A stretch of DNA of 64,000 nucleotides from NCBI GenBank assembly GCA_022071945.1, contig JAJVIN010000041.1, forward strand, positions 1 to 64,000. The letters run 5' to 3'. This DNA is from Thermoanaerobaculia bacterium. GTDB lineage: Bacteria; Acidobacteriota; Thermoanaerobaculia; UBA5066. Of the stretch, positions 44,256 to 54,065 are shown in pieces (within the stretch, counting starts at the first letter, position 1; the number at the start of each line of letters is the position of its first letter). Made by a program: the position numbers and the translations under genes. The notes under the pieces were generated by a model that was not told where the DNA came from, ran no database searches, and worked only from the letters and a program-made list of their open reading frames with translations.

Positions 44256-45440
44256 ATGGAACTTACAGAGATCAACGCCGAAGATACGTCTGGAGCGGTC
44301 CCGGTTTCCGAGATCGAGCTCGTGGAAACGCTTGACAAACTGGCCGGAGTTGTTGCAGCACTCTCCGCCCCGCTTTCGGAGCCGGTCGCGCTCGATACCG
44401 AGGCCGATTCACTCCATCACTACAGCGAAAAGACCTGCCTTCTGCAGCTCGGGTTTTCGGGCCGGATTTTCATCGTGGACCCGCTGGCCCCGGGCATGGA
44501 TTTGAAGCCGTTCCTCTCGGCGCTCTCGTCCCGCCGGTTGATCCTGCACGGCGCGGACTACGACCTGAGGCTGCTCCACAAGGGCTACGGGTTCACGGCG
44601 TCCTCGATCTTCGACACGATGATCGCGGCACAGCTTCTGGGTGAGGCGGAGTTCGGCCTTGCGGCGCTTCTTTCGAAACGGCTGGGGATTCGGGTCGACA
44701 AGAGCTTCCAGCGAGCGGACTGGAGTGAGCGGCCTCTCCCCGAGGAGCTCCGGACCTACGCCGCCGCCGACGTCGTCTCCCTCCACCGGCTGATGGACTC
44801 GCTTCTGGAGGACCTCGGCAGGAAGGGCCGGCTCGAGTGGCACGAAGAGGACTGCGCGCGAGTCGTGGTGGCGGCGAAAAACCACAGGGAGCGGGACCCC
44901 GCCAGCGACTGGAGAGTCAAGGGCACCAACGCGCTGAGCAATCGCGAGCGCGCGTTCGCCCGGGCACTCTGGAGGGTGCGGGACGAACGGGCGAGAGAGC
45001 TCGACAGGCCTCCCTTCCGGATCTTCACGAACGAGCGGCTCCTGGAGGCCGCGAAGGCGGCCGCGAAGGGAGAGCGCGACCCCGAGGTCTTGCTCCAGAG
45101 CCGGCGGGGGTATCCCGCGCCGCTTCTGGCCTCGGTGAAAGCCGCGGTCTTCTCGGCTTCGTCCCTCCCCCCCACGGAATGGCCGGGCCCCAAGCGGGAG
45201 ACGGAGCCGGGAGACTCCGATCCGGCCCTGAAGAAGGAGATGGAGAGGCTGAAGGGATTCCGCGAACGCCTCGCGAAGTCCCTCTCCATCGATCCAGGAG
45301 TCCTGGCGTCCAAGCCGTTCTTGACGGCCCTTGCTAAGGTGAAGCTCCGAACGGGGTCGCGGGATGCGGACGCTCTGGCGCGTGAAGCCGGAGTTTCCCT
45401 CTGGCGCACGCGCCTCCTCATGGAAGCGGCGGCGGCCTGA
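44256..45440 (+). CDS. rnd: RNase D-like 3'-5' exoribonuclease with HRDC domain
   Basis: The roughly 394-residue product has a DEDDy exonuclease domain (about 25-200): ALDTEADSLHHY (Asp, Glu), LHGADYDLRLLHKGYG (Asp), and TYAAADVVSLHRL (Tyr and Asp at Y-x3-D spacing). An HRDC-like helical domain lies near 225-305 and a second helical region at the C-terminus. RNase D trims tRNA and other structured RNA 3' ends. ATG 44256 is preferred to a TTG at 44214 because the latter lies in the divergent mraZ promoter region. It is convergent with the PpiC gene, three bases apart. Confidence 0.88.
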   Translation: MELTEINAEDTSGAVPVSEIELVETLDKLAGVVAALSAPLSEPVALDTEADSLHHYSEKTCLLQLGFSGRIFIVDPLAPGMDLKPFLSALSSRRLILHGADYDLRLLHKGYGFTASSIFDTMIAAQLLGEAEFGLAALLSKRLGIRVDKSFQRADWSERPLPEELRTYAAADVVSLHRLMDSLLEDLGRKGRLEWHEEDCARVVVAAKNHRERDPASDWRVKGTNALSNRERAFARALWRVRDERARELDRPPFRIFTNERLLEAAKAAAKGERDPEVLLQSRRGYPAPLLASVKAAVFSASSLPPTEWPGPKRETEPGDSDPALKKEMERLKGFRERLAKSLSIDPGVLASKPFLTALAKVKLRTGSRDADALAREAGVSLWRTRLLMEAAAA

Positions 45441-45443
45441 CCG

Positions 45444-46436
45444 TCAGGAGAACTTGAGCTGGCCCCCCGTCGGGTCGAAAACGACACGGATGATGGCTTC
45501 TCGCTGCAGCTTCTCGAGGTACTCCGCGAGCTTTTTCTGGAACTGCGTGTCCTGCTCGCGCTTGAGGAGCTCGGCCTTCACCTCGGCAAAGGGCTTGTAA
45601 GAGACGGGCTTCTTGTCGGTGACCTTGACGATGTGGAACCCGTGAGAGGTCTTGATGGGGTCGGAGACGGTGCCAACGGCCATCGAGAACGCGACCGCCT
45701 CGATCTCGGCGGCGAGGTCACCCTTGGCGATGAGGCCCAGGTCTCCTCCCCGGCCTCGTGTCGCGCCGTCGGAATACAGGCCCACGGCGGTGTCGAACTT
45801 CATGCCCCCCTTGATCTTCTCCTGCGCCTCGGCCGCCCGCCTTTCCGCCAGCGCCCATGAGGCCGGCGAATCGCCCCCGCTGATGAGGATCTCGGCGAGG
45901 TGAATCTGCTCCGGCACACGCCACGCCTCCTTCTCCCTTTCGTAGACGACGCGGAGGGCGTCATCGGAAAGGTCGACCTTGTTGTGAACCTCGCGCCCCA
46001 CGACCCGCTGGACGGTCATCGACCGCCTCAGCTGGTCTCTGAGCTTGTCGACGGTCAGGTTCGCCGCGGCCAGGGCCTGCGCGAACTCCTCGTCGCTCTT
46101 GACCTTGTTCTGCTCCTTCAGCTTCGCGATCTGATCGTCGATCTCGGCCTCGGTGGTGAACAGATCGAGATCGCGGGCCCGGTCCTCGAGAAGGGCCTCG
46201 TGGATCAGCTCCTGCATGACGGCCTTCTTCGCCTCGGTCCGCTGGGCTTCGGAGAGCGTTCCCGGCGTGTCCTTCATCGCTGCTTCCAGCCGGGCGTCGT
46301 ACTGGCTCTGCGTGACGACACGGGAATTCACCCGGACGAGAATCCGGTCGACGAGATCGGCCCCATGGACCGGTATGGAGGAGAGGGAGACCCACGCGAG
46401 GAGGACGGCCAGGCAAGAACGACGATTTCGGCGCAC
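45444..46436 (-). CDS. SurA-like periplasmic peptidyl-prolyl isomerase
   Basis: The 330-residue product has a signal peptide (about 1-25), a SurA N-terminal chaperone region (VDRILVRVNSRVVTQSQYDARLE, then helices to about 165), and a parvulin (PpiC) domain (about 175-285; HLAEILISGGD, GGDLGLIAKGDLAAEIEAVAF, TSHGFHIVKVTDKKP). It should assist outer-membrane protein folding. It follows a second PpiC protein by 63 bases in the same direction. Confidence 0.92.
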   Translation of the reverse strand: MRRNRRSCLAVLLAWVSLSSIPVHGADLVDRILVRVNSRVVTQSQYDARLEAAMKDTPGTLSEAQRTEAKKAVMQELIHEALLEDRARDLDLFTTEAEIDDQIAKLKEQNKVKSDEEFAQALAAANLTVDKLRDQLRRSMTVQRVVGREVHNKVDLSDDALRVVYEREKEAWRVPEQIHLAEILISGGDSPASWALAERRAAEAQEKIKGGMKFDTAVGLYSDGATRGRGGDLGLIAKGDLAAEIEAVAFSMAVGTVSDPIKTSHGFHIVKVTDKKPVSYKPFAEVKAELLKREQDTQFQKKLAEYLEKLQREAIIRVVFDPTGGQLKFS

Positions 46437-46499
46437 GGAGCGGAGTGTAGCGAAAGACGGGCCAGGAGACTCATCGGGCCCGAGAAGCCCTCGCCGCTC

Positions 46500-47414
46500 C
46501 TATCGCTCGGTCCTTCTGGGCAGCCTGCCGACGTAGGGAAACGGAAGATGGTCCTCGAGGATGGCGACCGGGTTCTTGCCGAGGCTCTCCTTCAGGATGG
46601 CCTCCAGCGCCACCGAAGCTCTCTGTTCCGCCAGAGCGAGCCGCAACGCCGCCCGAGCCTCTTCGAAGCTCACGGTGCGGCCATCCAAGCGCTCCTCTAT
46701 CTTGAAGATGTGAAATCCGGACCCCGACGGCACGGGCGCGGTCACCTCGCCCGGCTTCTGGGTCCAGATCACCTTCTCGAAGTCCCGCGGCAGGTCCTTG
46801 CGCGAGAGAAACCCGAGCGTCCCGCCCGAGGCCTTGTTGGGGGCCTGACTCATCTCCCTGGAGACCTCGAGCCAGCTCTCCCCCTTTCCGAGCCGCTTTC
46901 TCGCGAGCTCTGCCTTCTCCTTGTCCGGCAGGATCATCTGCGACAGCCGCATCATCTCGGGCTTCTGATACAGGTCGAGGTGCTTCTGGTACTCGGCTCT
47001 GAGCTCGTCCTCCGTGATCTCGCCGAGCTTCGACCTTCGATTGATGAGCTCCCTCCGCCTCTCCTCGGGAGAGGTCCCCTTGCTCTCGCCCAGGGCTTGC
47101 TCGGCCGCCAGATCGAGCAGGATCTCCTCGATGTACTGGTCGAGCAGGCTGGAAGCAACCTGGGGAGAAACGGAGCGGGCGTCCTCGCGGGCCGCCTTCC
47201 TCACGTAGTCGGCAAAGGCATCGTATTCGACCTCCCTCTCTCCGGCCAGGGCGACGACCGAGCTTCCGGGCGAGCCGAGGCGTCCCTTCTTCCCGCACCC
47301 CGGAATCGCGATCCACACGGCCAGCGTCAGCAGGATCGCGAGTCCACGCCAGCGGCCGGGCCGCCCGGCGGCCCGCTGTTCGCCTGACCCTTCAGCGGGG
47401 AAGCCGGATCTCAC
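46500..47414 (-). CDS. PpiC-type peptidyl-prolyl isomerase, probable lipoprotein
   Basis: The 304-residue product has an N-terminal hydrophobic segment ending in a lipobox-like site (AVWIAIPGC, Cys about 40), helical chaperone parts, and a parvulin domain (about 150-245; MMRLSQMILPDKEKAE, GGTLGFLSRKDLPRDFEKVIW, GSGFHIFKIEERLDG). It is likely anchored in the envelope and folds exported proteins, like PrsA. The start is GTG 47414, overlapping the mfd stop (GTGA); the frame upstream is open through mfd but is shadow. Confidence 0.88.
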   Translation of the reverse strand: MRSGFPAEGSGEQRAAGRPGRWRGLAILLTLAVWIAIPGCGKKGRLGSPGSSVVALAGEREVEYDAFADYVRKAAREDARSVSPQVASSLLDQYIEEILLDLAAEQALGESKGTSPEERRRELINRRSKLGEITEDELRAEYQKHLDLYQKPEMMRLSQMILPDKEKAELARKRLGKGESWLEVSREMSQAPNKASGGTLGFLSRKDLPRDFEKVIWTQKPGEVTAPVPSGSGFHIFKIEERLDGRTVSFEEARAALRLALAEQRASVALEAILKESLGKNPVAILEDHLPFPYVGRLPRRTER

Positions 47415-50400
47415 GAGGGACTCCCGGACGGCAGGAACGGGCGGATCGCCGCCAGGGCCGCCGGTCGCGCCAGGCCAGCCAGGACCGAGGCAGCACGCGC
47501 GGGCACGAGGAGGGAGGCCACCTCGAGGCCCTCGAAGGCGCCGAGGTAGCGGAACGCGTCGGGGCCGGACGCAGCGAGCTCGCCCTTCTTCAGCGCGAGA
47601 AGCACCCGGTCGGGGTCGAGCTTGTGATCCCGTTCCAGAACCGCCGAGAGCTCGGGCCCCCTGCGCTGCAGGACCTTGACACCCAGAGACCTCGCCATGA
47701 GGCGGAGCCTCGAGAGCTCGACTAAGCGGCCGAACTCCGGGGGCGGAACCCCGTACCGGTCTCTCACCTCTTTCTCGAGGCGATCGAGGCTGGCGGCGTC
47801 CTCGGCGGCCGCGAGCCGCTTGTAGACCGCCATCCGGAGGCTCTCTTCCCCGATCCACTTCGCCGGCAGCCCCAGCGGCACCCCGAGCTGGATCGTCACC
47901 TCGCGGACCTCCGGCACCGGCTCGCCCTTGCTTTCCGCGATGGCCTCCTCGAGGAGCTGCATGTACGTCTCGAAGCCGACCGAGTCGATGTGCCCCGACT
48001 GCTCGCCGCCGAGCATGTTCCCCGCGCCCCGGATCTCGAGGTCTCGGGCGGCGATCCGGAATCCCGCGCCGAGATCCGAGAACTCCTGGATGGCCTTCAG
48101 GCGCCGGCGCGCGTCGTCCGTCAGGGGACGGCCGGGGGGAACGAGGAGCCAGCAGTACGCGGGCTTGTCGCTGCGGCCGACCCGTCCCCTGAGCTGGTAG
48201 AGCTGGGCGAGGCCGTACAGGTCCGCCCGGTCGATGATCATGGTGTTCGCCGAGGGGATGTCGAGACCGTTCTCCACGATGGTGGTCGCCAGCAAGAGAT
48301 CGGCCGCCCGCGTCGTGAAGGCCCTCATGCCGCGTTCCAGCTCGGTCTCGTTCATCTGGCCGTGGGCCAAGGCGATGCGGACCTCGGGGACGAGCTCGGT
48401 GAGCTTCTCGCGCCAGAATCCGAGCGACTCGACCCGGTTGTGGACGAAGTAGACCTGCCCTCCCCTGTCGAGCTCGGCGCGGATCGCCTCGCGAATCACG
48501 TCGTCGGCGAGAGGGACCACCTGGGTCGAGACCGCGAGGCGGTCCTTGGGAGGCGTCTCGATGACCGACAGGTCGCGGATTCCCGCCAGAGAGAGGTTGA
48601 GCGATCTGGGGATCGGCGTCGCCGACATCGAGAGGACGTCGACCGAGGCCCGCCACTCCTTGATCTTTTCCTTCTGGGCGACCCCGAATCGCTGCTCCTC
48701 GTCGACGACCAGAAGTCCGAGGTCCTTGAATGCGACGTCCTTGGAAAGGAGGCGGTGAGTCGCCACGACGACGTCGAGCGTCCCCTCCGAAAGGCGCCTG
48801 AGCGTTTCCTTGCGCTGTTCGGGCGGCTGGAAGCGCGACAGGATGTCGATCGAGACGGGGAATGCCGCAAAGCGGCGTTTCAGGGTCCGGAAATGCTGAT
48901 CCGCCAGGATCGTCGTCGGACACAAGAGCGCCGCCTGCTTGCCATCCAGGACGGCCTTGAAGATCGCCCGCATGGCGACCTCGGTCTTCCCGTAGCCGAC
49001 ATCCCCGCAGAGAAGCCGGTCCATCGGCTTCTCGGACTCCATGTCCTTCTTGATGTCCCTTATTGCCGAGAGCTGATCGGGCGTCTCGGTGAACTCGAAG
49101 GAGTCCTCGAACTCCTTTTGCCAGGGCGAGTCCTTCGAGAACGAGTAGCCGCCCGACGTGGCCCGCCGCGCATAGAGCGTCAGGAGCTGACCGGCGATGT
49201 CCTTGACGGCCTTTCTGACGGAGGCCTTTCGCTTGGCCCAGCCCGTGCCGCCGAGCTTGTCCAGAACCGGGGCGGGTCCTTCGCCCGCGCTCGCGTACTT
49301 CTGGATGAGATCGAGCCGTTCGACCGGCACCATGAGCTTCGCGTCCCCCGCGTAGCGCAGGTCCACCATCTCGCGCCTGACCCCGGCATCGTCGATCGTG
49401 ACGAGTCCGGCGAAGCGGCCGAGCCCGTAGTCGCGGTGAACGACGATGTCCCCGGGGCGGAGGTCTCTCAGATCGGAGAGAAACGCCTCGGAGGCCGCCT
49501 TCCGCTTCGGGCTGACGGTGCGCGGCTCTCCAAAGATGTCGTTGGAGCTCAGAACGTAGAGACCGGCCGAACGCCACAGGAAGCCCGACACGGGACCTCC
49601 GAGAACGACCCGGCACGAGCCCGGCGAGATCTCGGTCTTGACGGGCCCTTCGGCCCCCGAAAAGTCGATGTCGTAGGCGTTCAGGAAGCGGACGAGGTGC
49701 TCGAGCTCGCCGTGGGCGGTGGCGGTGAGGACCACTCCCATCCCGTCCCGGCGGCTTCTGAGGATCTCCCTCGGGGCATCCGGCAGCCGGTCCTCGAAGG
49801 AGACATTCGACTCGGCCCCCATCGCGAGCACTTCCCCGGAGGGGACGGCAGGGGACAAGGCCAAAAGCGTCCTTTGCCGAACCTCCTCCGCGAGGGCGTC
49901 GGGATCGGCCGTCAGGCGCATCGGGTGAGGCACGACCTTGCCGTTCTTGCGGCAGTGCTCGTAGTCGAGCAGGAGGATCTCCGCGGACCGCGAAAGCTCC
50001 TCCGCCACGGCATCCGGGTCGGAGACGGCGATCGAGAACGACCGAAGGTACTCGAAGAGGCCGGTTCCCTCTCCCTCCGCCAGCAAGGGCAGGATTTCCT
50101 CCAGCCCGTCATGCCGTCTGGGGGCGTCGAGATCCCTGGGGAGAGGGGGATCGTCGTCGGCCGTCCGGCAGGCGTCCAGGACCCGCTGCGCTTCTTCCCG
50201 GTTCCTTCGATTGTCGGGAGTGAGCGCCAGGGGCGGAAGCAGCACCTGGTCGAGGTCGCCGGTGGAGCGCTGCGTATCGGGATCGAAGGACCGAATCGAC
50301 TCCAGTTCGTCGAAGTCGAGCTCGAACCTGACGGGTTGGGGCAGGTGAGGGGGAAAGACGTCGAGAAGCCCTCCGCGCACCGCGATGTCGCCGCAGTCGG

Positions 50401-50932
50401 TGACGAGATCGGTCCGGCTATATCCCTCTTCCAGGAGCCGGCCCACGATCTGGGAGATCTCGATGGTCTGCCCCCGCCTCAAACGGAGGGTTCTCCGCGC
50501 CAGGGCTTCGGGCCGGGGCAGACGCCGGTAGAGGGCCCGCGCGGGCAGGACGAGAAGCGACAGGAGGCCGGCGTTGATCCGCGCCAGGGCCCCGAATTCG
50601 TCCCTGCGGATCTTCAGCGACGGAGGGATGCCCTGATAGGGCGTCAGGGAGGGGGACGGGAAGAGCGCGGCCGCCTGGGGTGCCAGGCACGCCTCGGCGT
50701 CCCGGAGGAAAGCGAGCGCCTCCTTCTCATGAGGGAAGACGACGGCCCACTTCAAACCATGAACGGCGGAGGCAGCCTGGAGCAGGTAAGGCGCTAGACC
50801 CGCCGGCGCGCCCGTCAAGGCCACGGGCTGAGGTGAGTCCTCCAGAACCCGGGCCTCGAGGAGCGAGAGAAGCCTCTGGCAGGCCGGAGCCTCCAGGACT
50901 TTCGAAAGAAGGGGATCCGGCCGTTCCGGCAT
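47411..50932 (-). CDS. mfd: Transcription-repair coupling factor Mfd
   Basis: The 1173-residue protein displaces stalled RNA polymerase and recruits UvrA. Domains in order: UvrB-like module (about 10-350), RNA-polymerase-interacting CarD-like domain (about 490-560; LRPGDIVVHRDYGLGRFAGL), RecG-like translocase with Walker A (LLCGDVGYGKTEVAMRA), DEEQ box (LLVVDEEQRFGV) and motif VI (YQLRGRVGRS), and a C-terminal TRCF domain. Length is normal for Mfd. It is translationally coupled to the PpiC lipoprotein gene downstream. Confidence 0.97.
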   Translation of the reverse strand: MPERPDPLLSKVLEAPACQRLLSLLEARVLEDSPQPVALTGAPAGLAPYLLQAASAVHGLKWAVVFPHEKEALAFLRDAEACLAPQAAALFPSPSLTPYQGIPPSLKIRRDEFGALARINAGLLSLLVLPARALYRRLPRPEALARRTLRLRRGQTIEISQIVGRLLEEGYSRTDLVTDCGDIAVRGGLLDVFPPHLPQPVRFELDFDELESIRSFDPDTQRSTGDLDQVLLPPLALTPDNRRNREEAQRVLDACRTADDDPPLPRDLDAPRRHDGLEEILPLLAEGEGTGLFEYLRSFSIAVSDPDAVAEELSRSAEILLLDYEHCRKNGKVVPHPMRLTADPDALAEEVRQRTLLALSPAVPSGEVLAMGAESNVSFEDRLPDAPREILRSRRDGMGVVLTATAHGELEHLVRFLNAYDIDFSGAEGPVKTEISPGSCRVVLGGPVSGFLWRSAGLYVLSSNDIFGEPRTVSPKRKAASEAFLSDLRDLRPGDIVVHRDYGLGRFAGLVTIDDAGVRREMVDLRYAGDAKLMVPVERLDLIQKYASAGEGPAPVLDKLGGTGWAKRKASVRKAVKDIAGQLLTLYARRATSGGYSFSKDSPWQKEFEDSFEFTETPDQLSAIRDIKKDMESEKPMDRLLCGDVGYGKTEVAMRAIFKAVLDGKQAALLCPTTILADQHFRTLKRRFAAFPVSIDILSRFQPPEQRKETLRRLSEGTLDVVVATHRLLSKDVAFKDLGLLVVDEEQRFGVAQKEKIKEWRASVDVLSMSATPIPRSLNLSLAGIRDLSVIETPPKDRLAVSTQVVPLADDVIREAIRAELDRGGQVYFVHNRVESLGFWREKLTELVPEVRIALAHGQMNETELERGMRAFTTRAADLLLATTIVENGLDIPSANTMIIDRADLYGLAQLYQLRGRVGRSDKPAYCWLLVPPGRPLTDDARRRLKAIQEFSDLGAGFRIAARDLEIRGAGNMLGGEQSGHIDSVGFETYMQLLEEAIAESKGEPVPEVREVTIQLGVPLGLPAKWIGEESLRMAVYKRLAAAEDAASLDRLEKEVRDRYGVPPPEFGRLVELSRLRLMARSLGVKVLQRRGPELSAVLERDHKLDPDRVLLALKKGELAASGPDAFRYLGAFEGLEVASLLVPARAASVLAGLARPAALAAIRPFLPSGSPS

Positions 50933-51000
50933 CGCCCGCGATTATGGCGAAAACCGGAAAAGCCGCGCGGCGTTCCTGCCTGACCTTCCTGGCGAGAGCC

Positions 51001-52320
51001 TCAGAACAGCGCTCGAAGCGTGATGAGGAACTCGTCCGGATAGGAAACGCCCGAGAGCCGCCGCATCTCGTGGCGCGCCCACTCGACCGTGAAGTCGATG
51101 CCGCGGATGATTCCGACGCGCACGCCCAGGTCGTACTTCGTCCAGTCCCAGGCGAACGACGGAGCGACGTAGCGAGGCGGATTCGTGAAGTCGTTGTCGA
51201 TCCTCGAGATCCTCACCGCGGGAGCAATCCAGTTGATGACCGGGGTGTCTCCCGATGCGAAGAGACCGGGGAGCGGAAAGCGGTAGGCAGCCTCGATCTC
51301 GTAGCCCTTGCGCACGAGCCCGGCGATGTCCTGGTAGACGTACTGACCAAACATCGAGAAGCGGCCCCACCGCGCCTCGAGGTTGAACCCGTACTCCGTC
51401 TTCTCGCGTCCGTCCAGGGGAAGGCTGACGCCCCCGACACCCCTGAGGAACTCGAGGTCGCCCTGGTAGAAGGACCCCTTGATCGGAACCGCTTCTTCCA
51501 TGTCCCGGGTGAAGTACCACCCCATCCAGTCCGCAGCCCAGTTCTCGCCGGCGAATCGTGTTCCGAGGCCGAATCCGAGCTGCATCCGGCCCGAGAGATT
51601 CACGTCGGTCGCCTTCGTGTCGTAGATGATGGGGAATCCCGTCCCGTATACGGAAGGGTCGATGCTGCCCGGTGCCCGGTCCGGCGTGCCGTGGTCGCCG
51701 GCGAGGGCGTTGGTGTCTCGCATGAAGAGGGGATTCCCGTTGGCCACCTGGGCGCGGACGTAGAAGTTCTGACCCAGGGAAGCCCCGGCCTCCAGGCCGA
51801 GCTCCTCGAACCGGCCGACGGCCGTCCCCCAAAGACCGTAGCTTTCGAGCCTCCGGACCAGCTGCTTGGAGAACCGGGGTGCCTTGCCAGCCTGGAAGTA
51901 GACCCGCGTTCCCTCCGGGAGTTTCATCGCCTCGTATTTCCTGCCGAAGCGGAGCCAGGCTTCCCTCACGTCAACCTTGTCACCGCTCGACGTCGGGTTC
52001 CTGTTGTAGAGATCGATGAAGTGGATCTCGACCTTGCCGCTGATGTCGGGGGTGAAGTCCGCCGTCGCGATCAGGTTCACGGTCGAGATCTCGAACGACC
52101 CGCCGGAAGACGGCGTCGTGGCCGGGACGCGGCTTCCGTCCGGCAGGGTGAAGAAGAACGTGAGCGGCTTCGAGCTCCGGAAGTGAGCCTTCACCTCTGC
52201 GTTCAGCTTGACCGGCCCGAGGCTCAGACCACCGGTGGCTCCCTGGGCGGCAGCTCGATCGGCGGCCGCGAAGACCATCGCAAGAAAAACTGACGCAACG
52301 ATTCGTCCAGGACGACCCAT
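51001..52320 (-). CDS. Outer-membrane porin, OprP/OprO-like
   Basis: The 439-residue product has a signal peptide (about 1-26, VASVFLAMVFAAADRAAAQ). The rest alternates beta strands with aromatic girdles (GSFEISTVNLIATADFTP, FNLEARWGRFSMFGQYVYQ) and ends in Phe (FLITLRALF), the Omp85 recognition signal. The pattern resembles phosphate-selective porins O/P. Substrate is unproven. It starts 33 bases after the symporter stop, so outer-membrane entry and inner-membrane uptake may be co-expressed. The start is ATG 52320; a longer frame lacks a signal peptide. Confidence 0.82.
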   Translation of the reverse strand: MGRPGRIVASVFLAMVFAAADRAAAQGATGGLSLGPVKLNAEVKAHFRSSKPLTFFFTLPDGSRVPATTPSSGGSFEISTVNLIATADFTPDISGKVEIHFIDLYNRNPTSSGDKVDVREAWLRFGRKYEAMKLPEGTRVYFQAGKAPRFSKQLVRRLESYGLWGTAVGRFEELGLEAGASLGQNFYVRAQVANGNPLFMRDTNALAGDHGTPDRAPGSIDPSVYGTGFPIIYDTKATDVNLSGRMQLGFGLGTRFAGENWAADWMGWYFTRDMEEAVPIKGSFYQGDLEFLRGVGGVSLPLDGREKTEYGFNLEARWGRFSMFGQYVYQDIAGLVRKGYEIEAAYRFPLPGLFASGDTPVINWIAPAVRISRIDNDFTNPPRYVAPSFAWDWTKYDLGVRVGIIRGIDFTVEWARHEMRRLSGVSYPDEFLITLRALF

Positions 52321-52352
52321 GATCTCACCCTCCCTGCTTATTGCGACGGATT

Positions 52353-54065
52353 CTAATCTGACGGATTCGCGTGCTCGCGAGGGAAGCGCGACGAGACGAG
52401 AGAAAACAGGGTCGCCAGGACGACAACCGCCAGACACCCTGCGACGTTGAACCACAGAAACGAGACCTTCGTCTTCCAGAACATCCAGAGGACGAGGCCC
52501 TCCGCCAGGATCGCGGCCCAGAAGACCGCGTCTCCCCCCACTCTCTTCACGTAGAACGCCACGAGGAAGATCCCGAGGATCGTCCCGTAAAAGAGCGAGC
52601 CGAGGATGTTCACCGCCTCGATGAGGGTTCCGAGCCGGCTCGCGTACTGCGCGAAAGCCACCGCGACGAGTCCCCAGAACACCGTCAGGAGTCTCGAGAC
52701 GACCACGTAGTGGGCCTCTCTTCCGTCCTTGTGGATGAAGCGTAGGTAGACATCGACGACGGAGGTCGTCGCCAGGGCGTTCAGCTCCGCGGACGACGAG
52801 GACATCGAAGCGGCGAAGATCGCGGCCAGAACGAGCCCGACGAGCCCGGCCGGGAGGTAGTCGAGGACGAACCGCAGGAAGATGTAGTTGGTGTCGCGAC
52901 GGTCGGCCTTCTTGTCGTTCTCCTTGATGAGGTCCCCCGCCGCCGCCTTGACGAGCAGGACCTGATCATCCGCCTTCTTCAGCTCGGCTCTTGCCCGGGC
53001 CTCCCTTTCGGCGTCGTGGGACCGTCTCGCCCGGATGAAGCGCTCCACGGCTTGCCGGCGCTTCGCGAAGGCCTCCGCGTGCTGCTGCTCGAGGGCGGTG
53101 AACTCCCCCTTCAGGGGCCCCGACTTGACCTTGTTGACCTCGACGGGGTTGAAGAAGAGAGGGGGCATCACGAACTGGTAGAAGGCGAAGACCATCGCGC
53201 CGACGAACAGGATGAGGAACTGCATCGGGACCTTGGCGATCCCGTTGAAGAGGAGCCCCAGCCGGCTCTGCGCGACCGAGCGACCGGTCAGATAGCGGCC
53301 CACCTGAGACTGGTCGGTCCCGAAGTACGAGAGGGCGAGGAAGAACCCCCCGATGAGGCCCGACCAGATGTTGTAGCGGTTCGTCCAGTCGAACGAGAGG
53401 TCGATGGCATTCAGCCGGCCCAGGGCGCCCGCCACGGCCACCGACTCGACGAACGAGACGTTTTTCGGCAGGAGCCTGAGGATGACGACGAAGGCCAGGA
53501 ACATCCCGGCCATGATGACGATCATCTGCTGGAGCTGGGTTTCGTTCACCGCCTTGGCTCCGCCCCAGGCCGTGTAGAGGACGACCAGGGCCCCCGTGAC
53601 GGCGGTCGTGATCCCGATACTCCACCCCAGGAGAACCGAGAGGATGACGGCCGGGGCGTAGATCGTCAGTCCCGTCGCCAGGCCGCGCTGGATGAGAAAG
53701 AGGAACGCGGCCAGGGCGCGCGTCTTCACGTCGAACCGGTTCTCCAGGTACTCGTAGGCGGTGAAGACCTTGAGCTTGTGGAAGATCGGGACCGCCGTCA
53801 CCGACAGGACGACCATCGCGAGCGGCAAGCCGAAATAGAACTGGACGAACCGCATCCCGTCTGCAAAGGCCTGGCCGGGCGTCGAGAGGAACGTGATGGC
53901 GCTCGCCTGGGTCGCCATGATCGAGAGCGCGACGGCCCACCAGGGCATCTGCCGGCTGGCCAGGAGATAGCTCTGCATGTCCCGGTGGTGCCGGTTTCGC
54001 CAGACCCCGTACGTCACGATGAAGACGAGGGACCCGCCCAGGACGACCCAGTCGATCACCCTCAC
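52353..54065 (-). CDS. Sodium:solute symporter (SSS/SLC5 family)
   Basis: The 570-residue polytopic protein has about 13 spans. Family motifs are visible: the N-terminal SLVFIVTYGVWRNRH then YLLASRQMPWWAVALSIMATQASAITFLSTPGQAF, and the GTDQSQVGRYLTGRS segment. A hydrophilic, highly charged insert of about 85 residues (about 305-392, coiled-coil-like) sits between two spans; typical family members lack it. The substrate cannot be read from sequence. Its ATG overlaps the stop of the 51-residue protein (ATGA), and the porin follows. Confidence 0.92.
   Translation of the reverse strand: MRVIDWVVLGGSLVFIVTYGVWRNRHHRDMQSYLLASRQMPWWAVALSIMATQASAITFLSTPGQAFADGMRFVQFYFGLPLAMVVLSVTAVPIFHKLKVFTAYEYLENRFDVKTRALAAFLFLIQRGLATGLTIYAPAVILSVLLGWSIGITTAVTGALVVLYTAWGGAKAVNETQLQQMIVIMAGMFLAFVVILRLLPKNVSFVESVAVAGALGRLNAIDLSFDWTNRYNIWSGLIGGFFLALSYFGTDQSQVGRYLTGRSVAQSRLGLLFNGIAKVPMQFLILFVGAMVFAFYQFVMPPLFFNPVEVNKVKSGPLKGEFTALEQQHAEAFAKRRQAVERFIRARRSHDAEREARARAELKKADDQVLLVKAAAGDLIKENDKKADRRDTNYIFLRFVLDYLPAGLVGLVLAAIFAASMSSSSAELNALATTSVVDVYLRFIHKDGREAHYVVVSRLLTVFWGLVAVAFAQYASRLGTLIEAVNILGSLFYGTILGIFLVAFYVKRVGGDAVFWAAILAEGLVLWMFWKTKVSFLWFNVAGCLAVVVLATLFSLVSSRFPREHANPSD

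Noticed and set aside
47415-49616. N-terminal 730 residues of a long open frame leading into the PpiC lipoprotein
   Set aside because: This part is an out-of-phase reading of mfd, low in complexity and Arg/Gly/Pro-rich; only the part from GTG 47414 is real.
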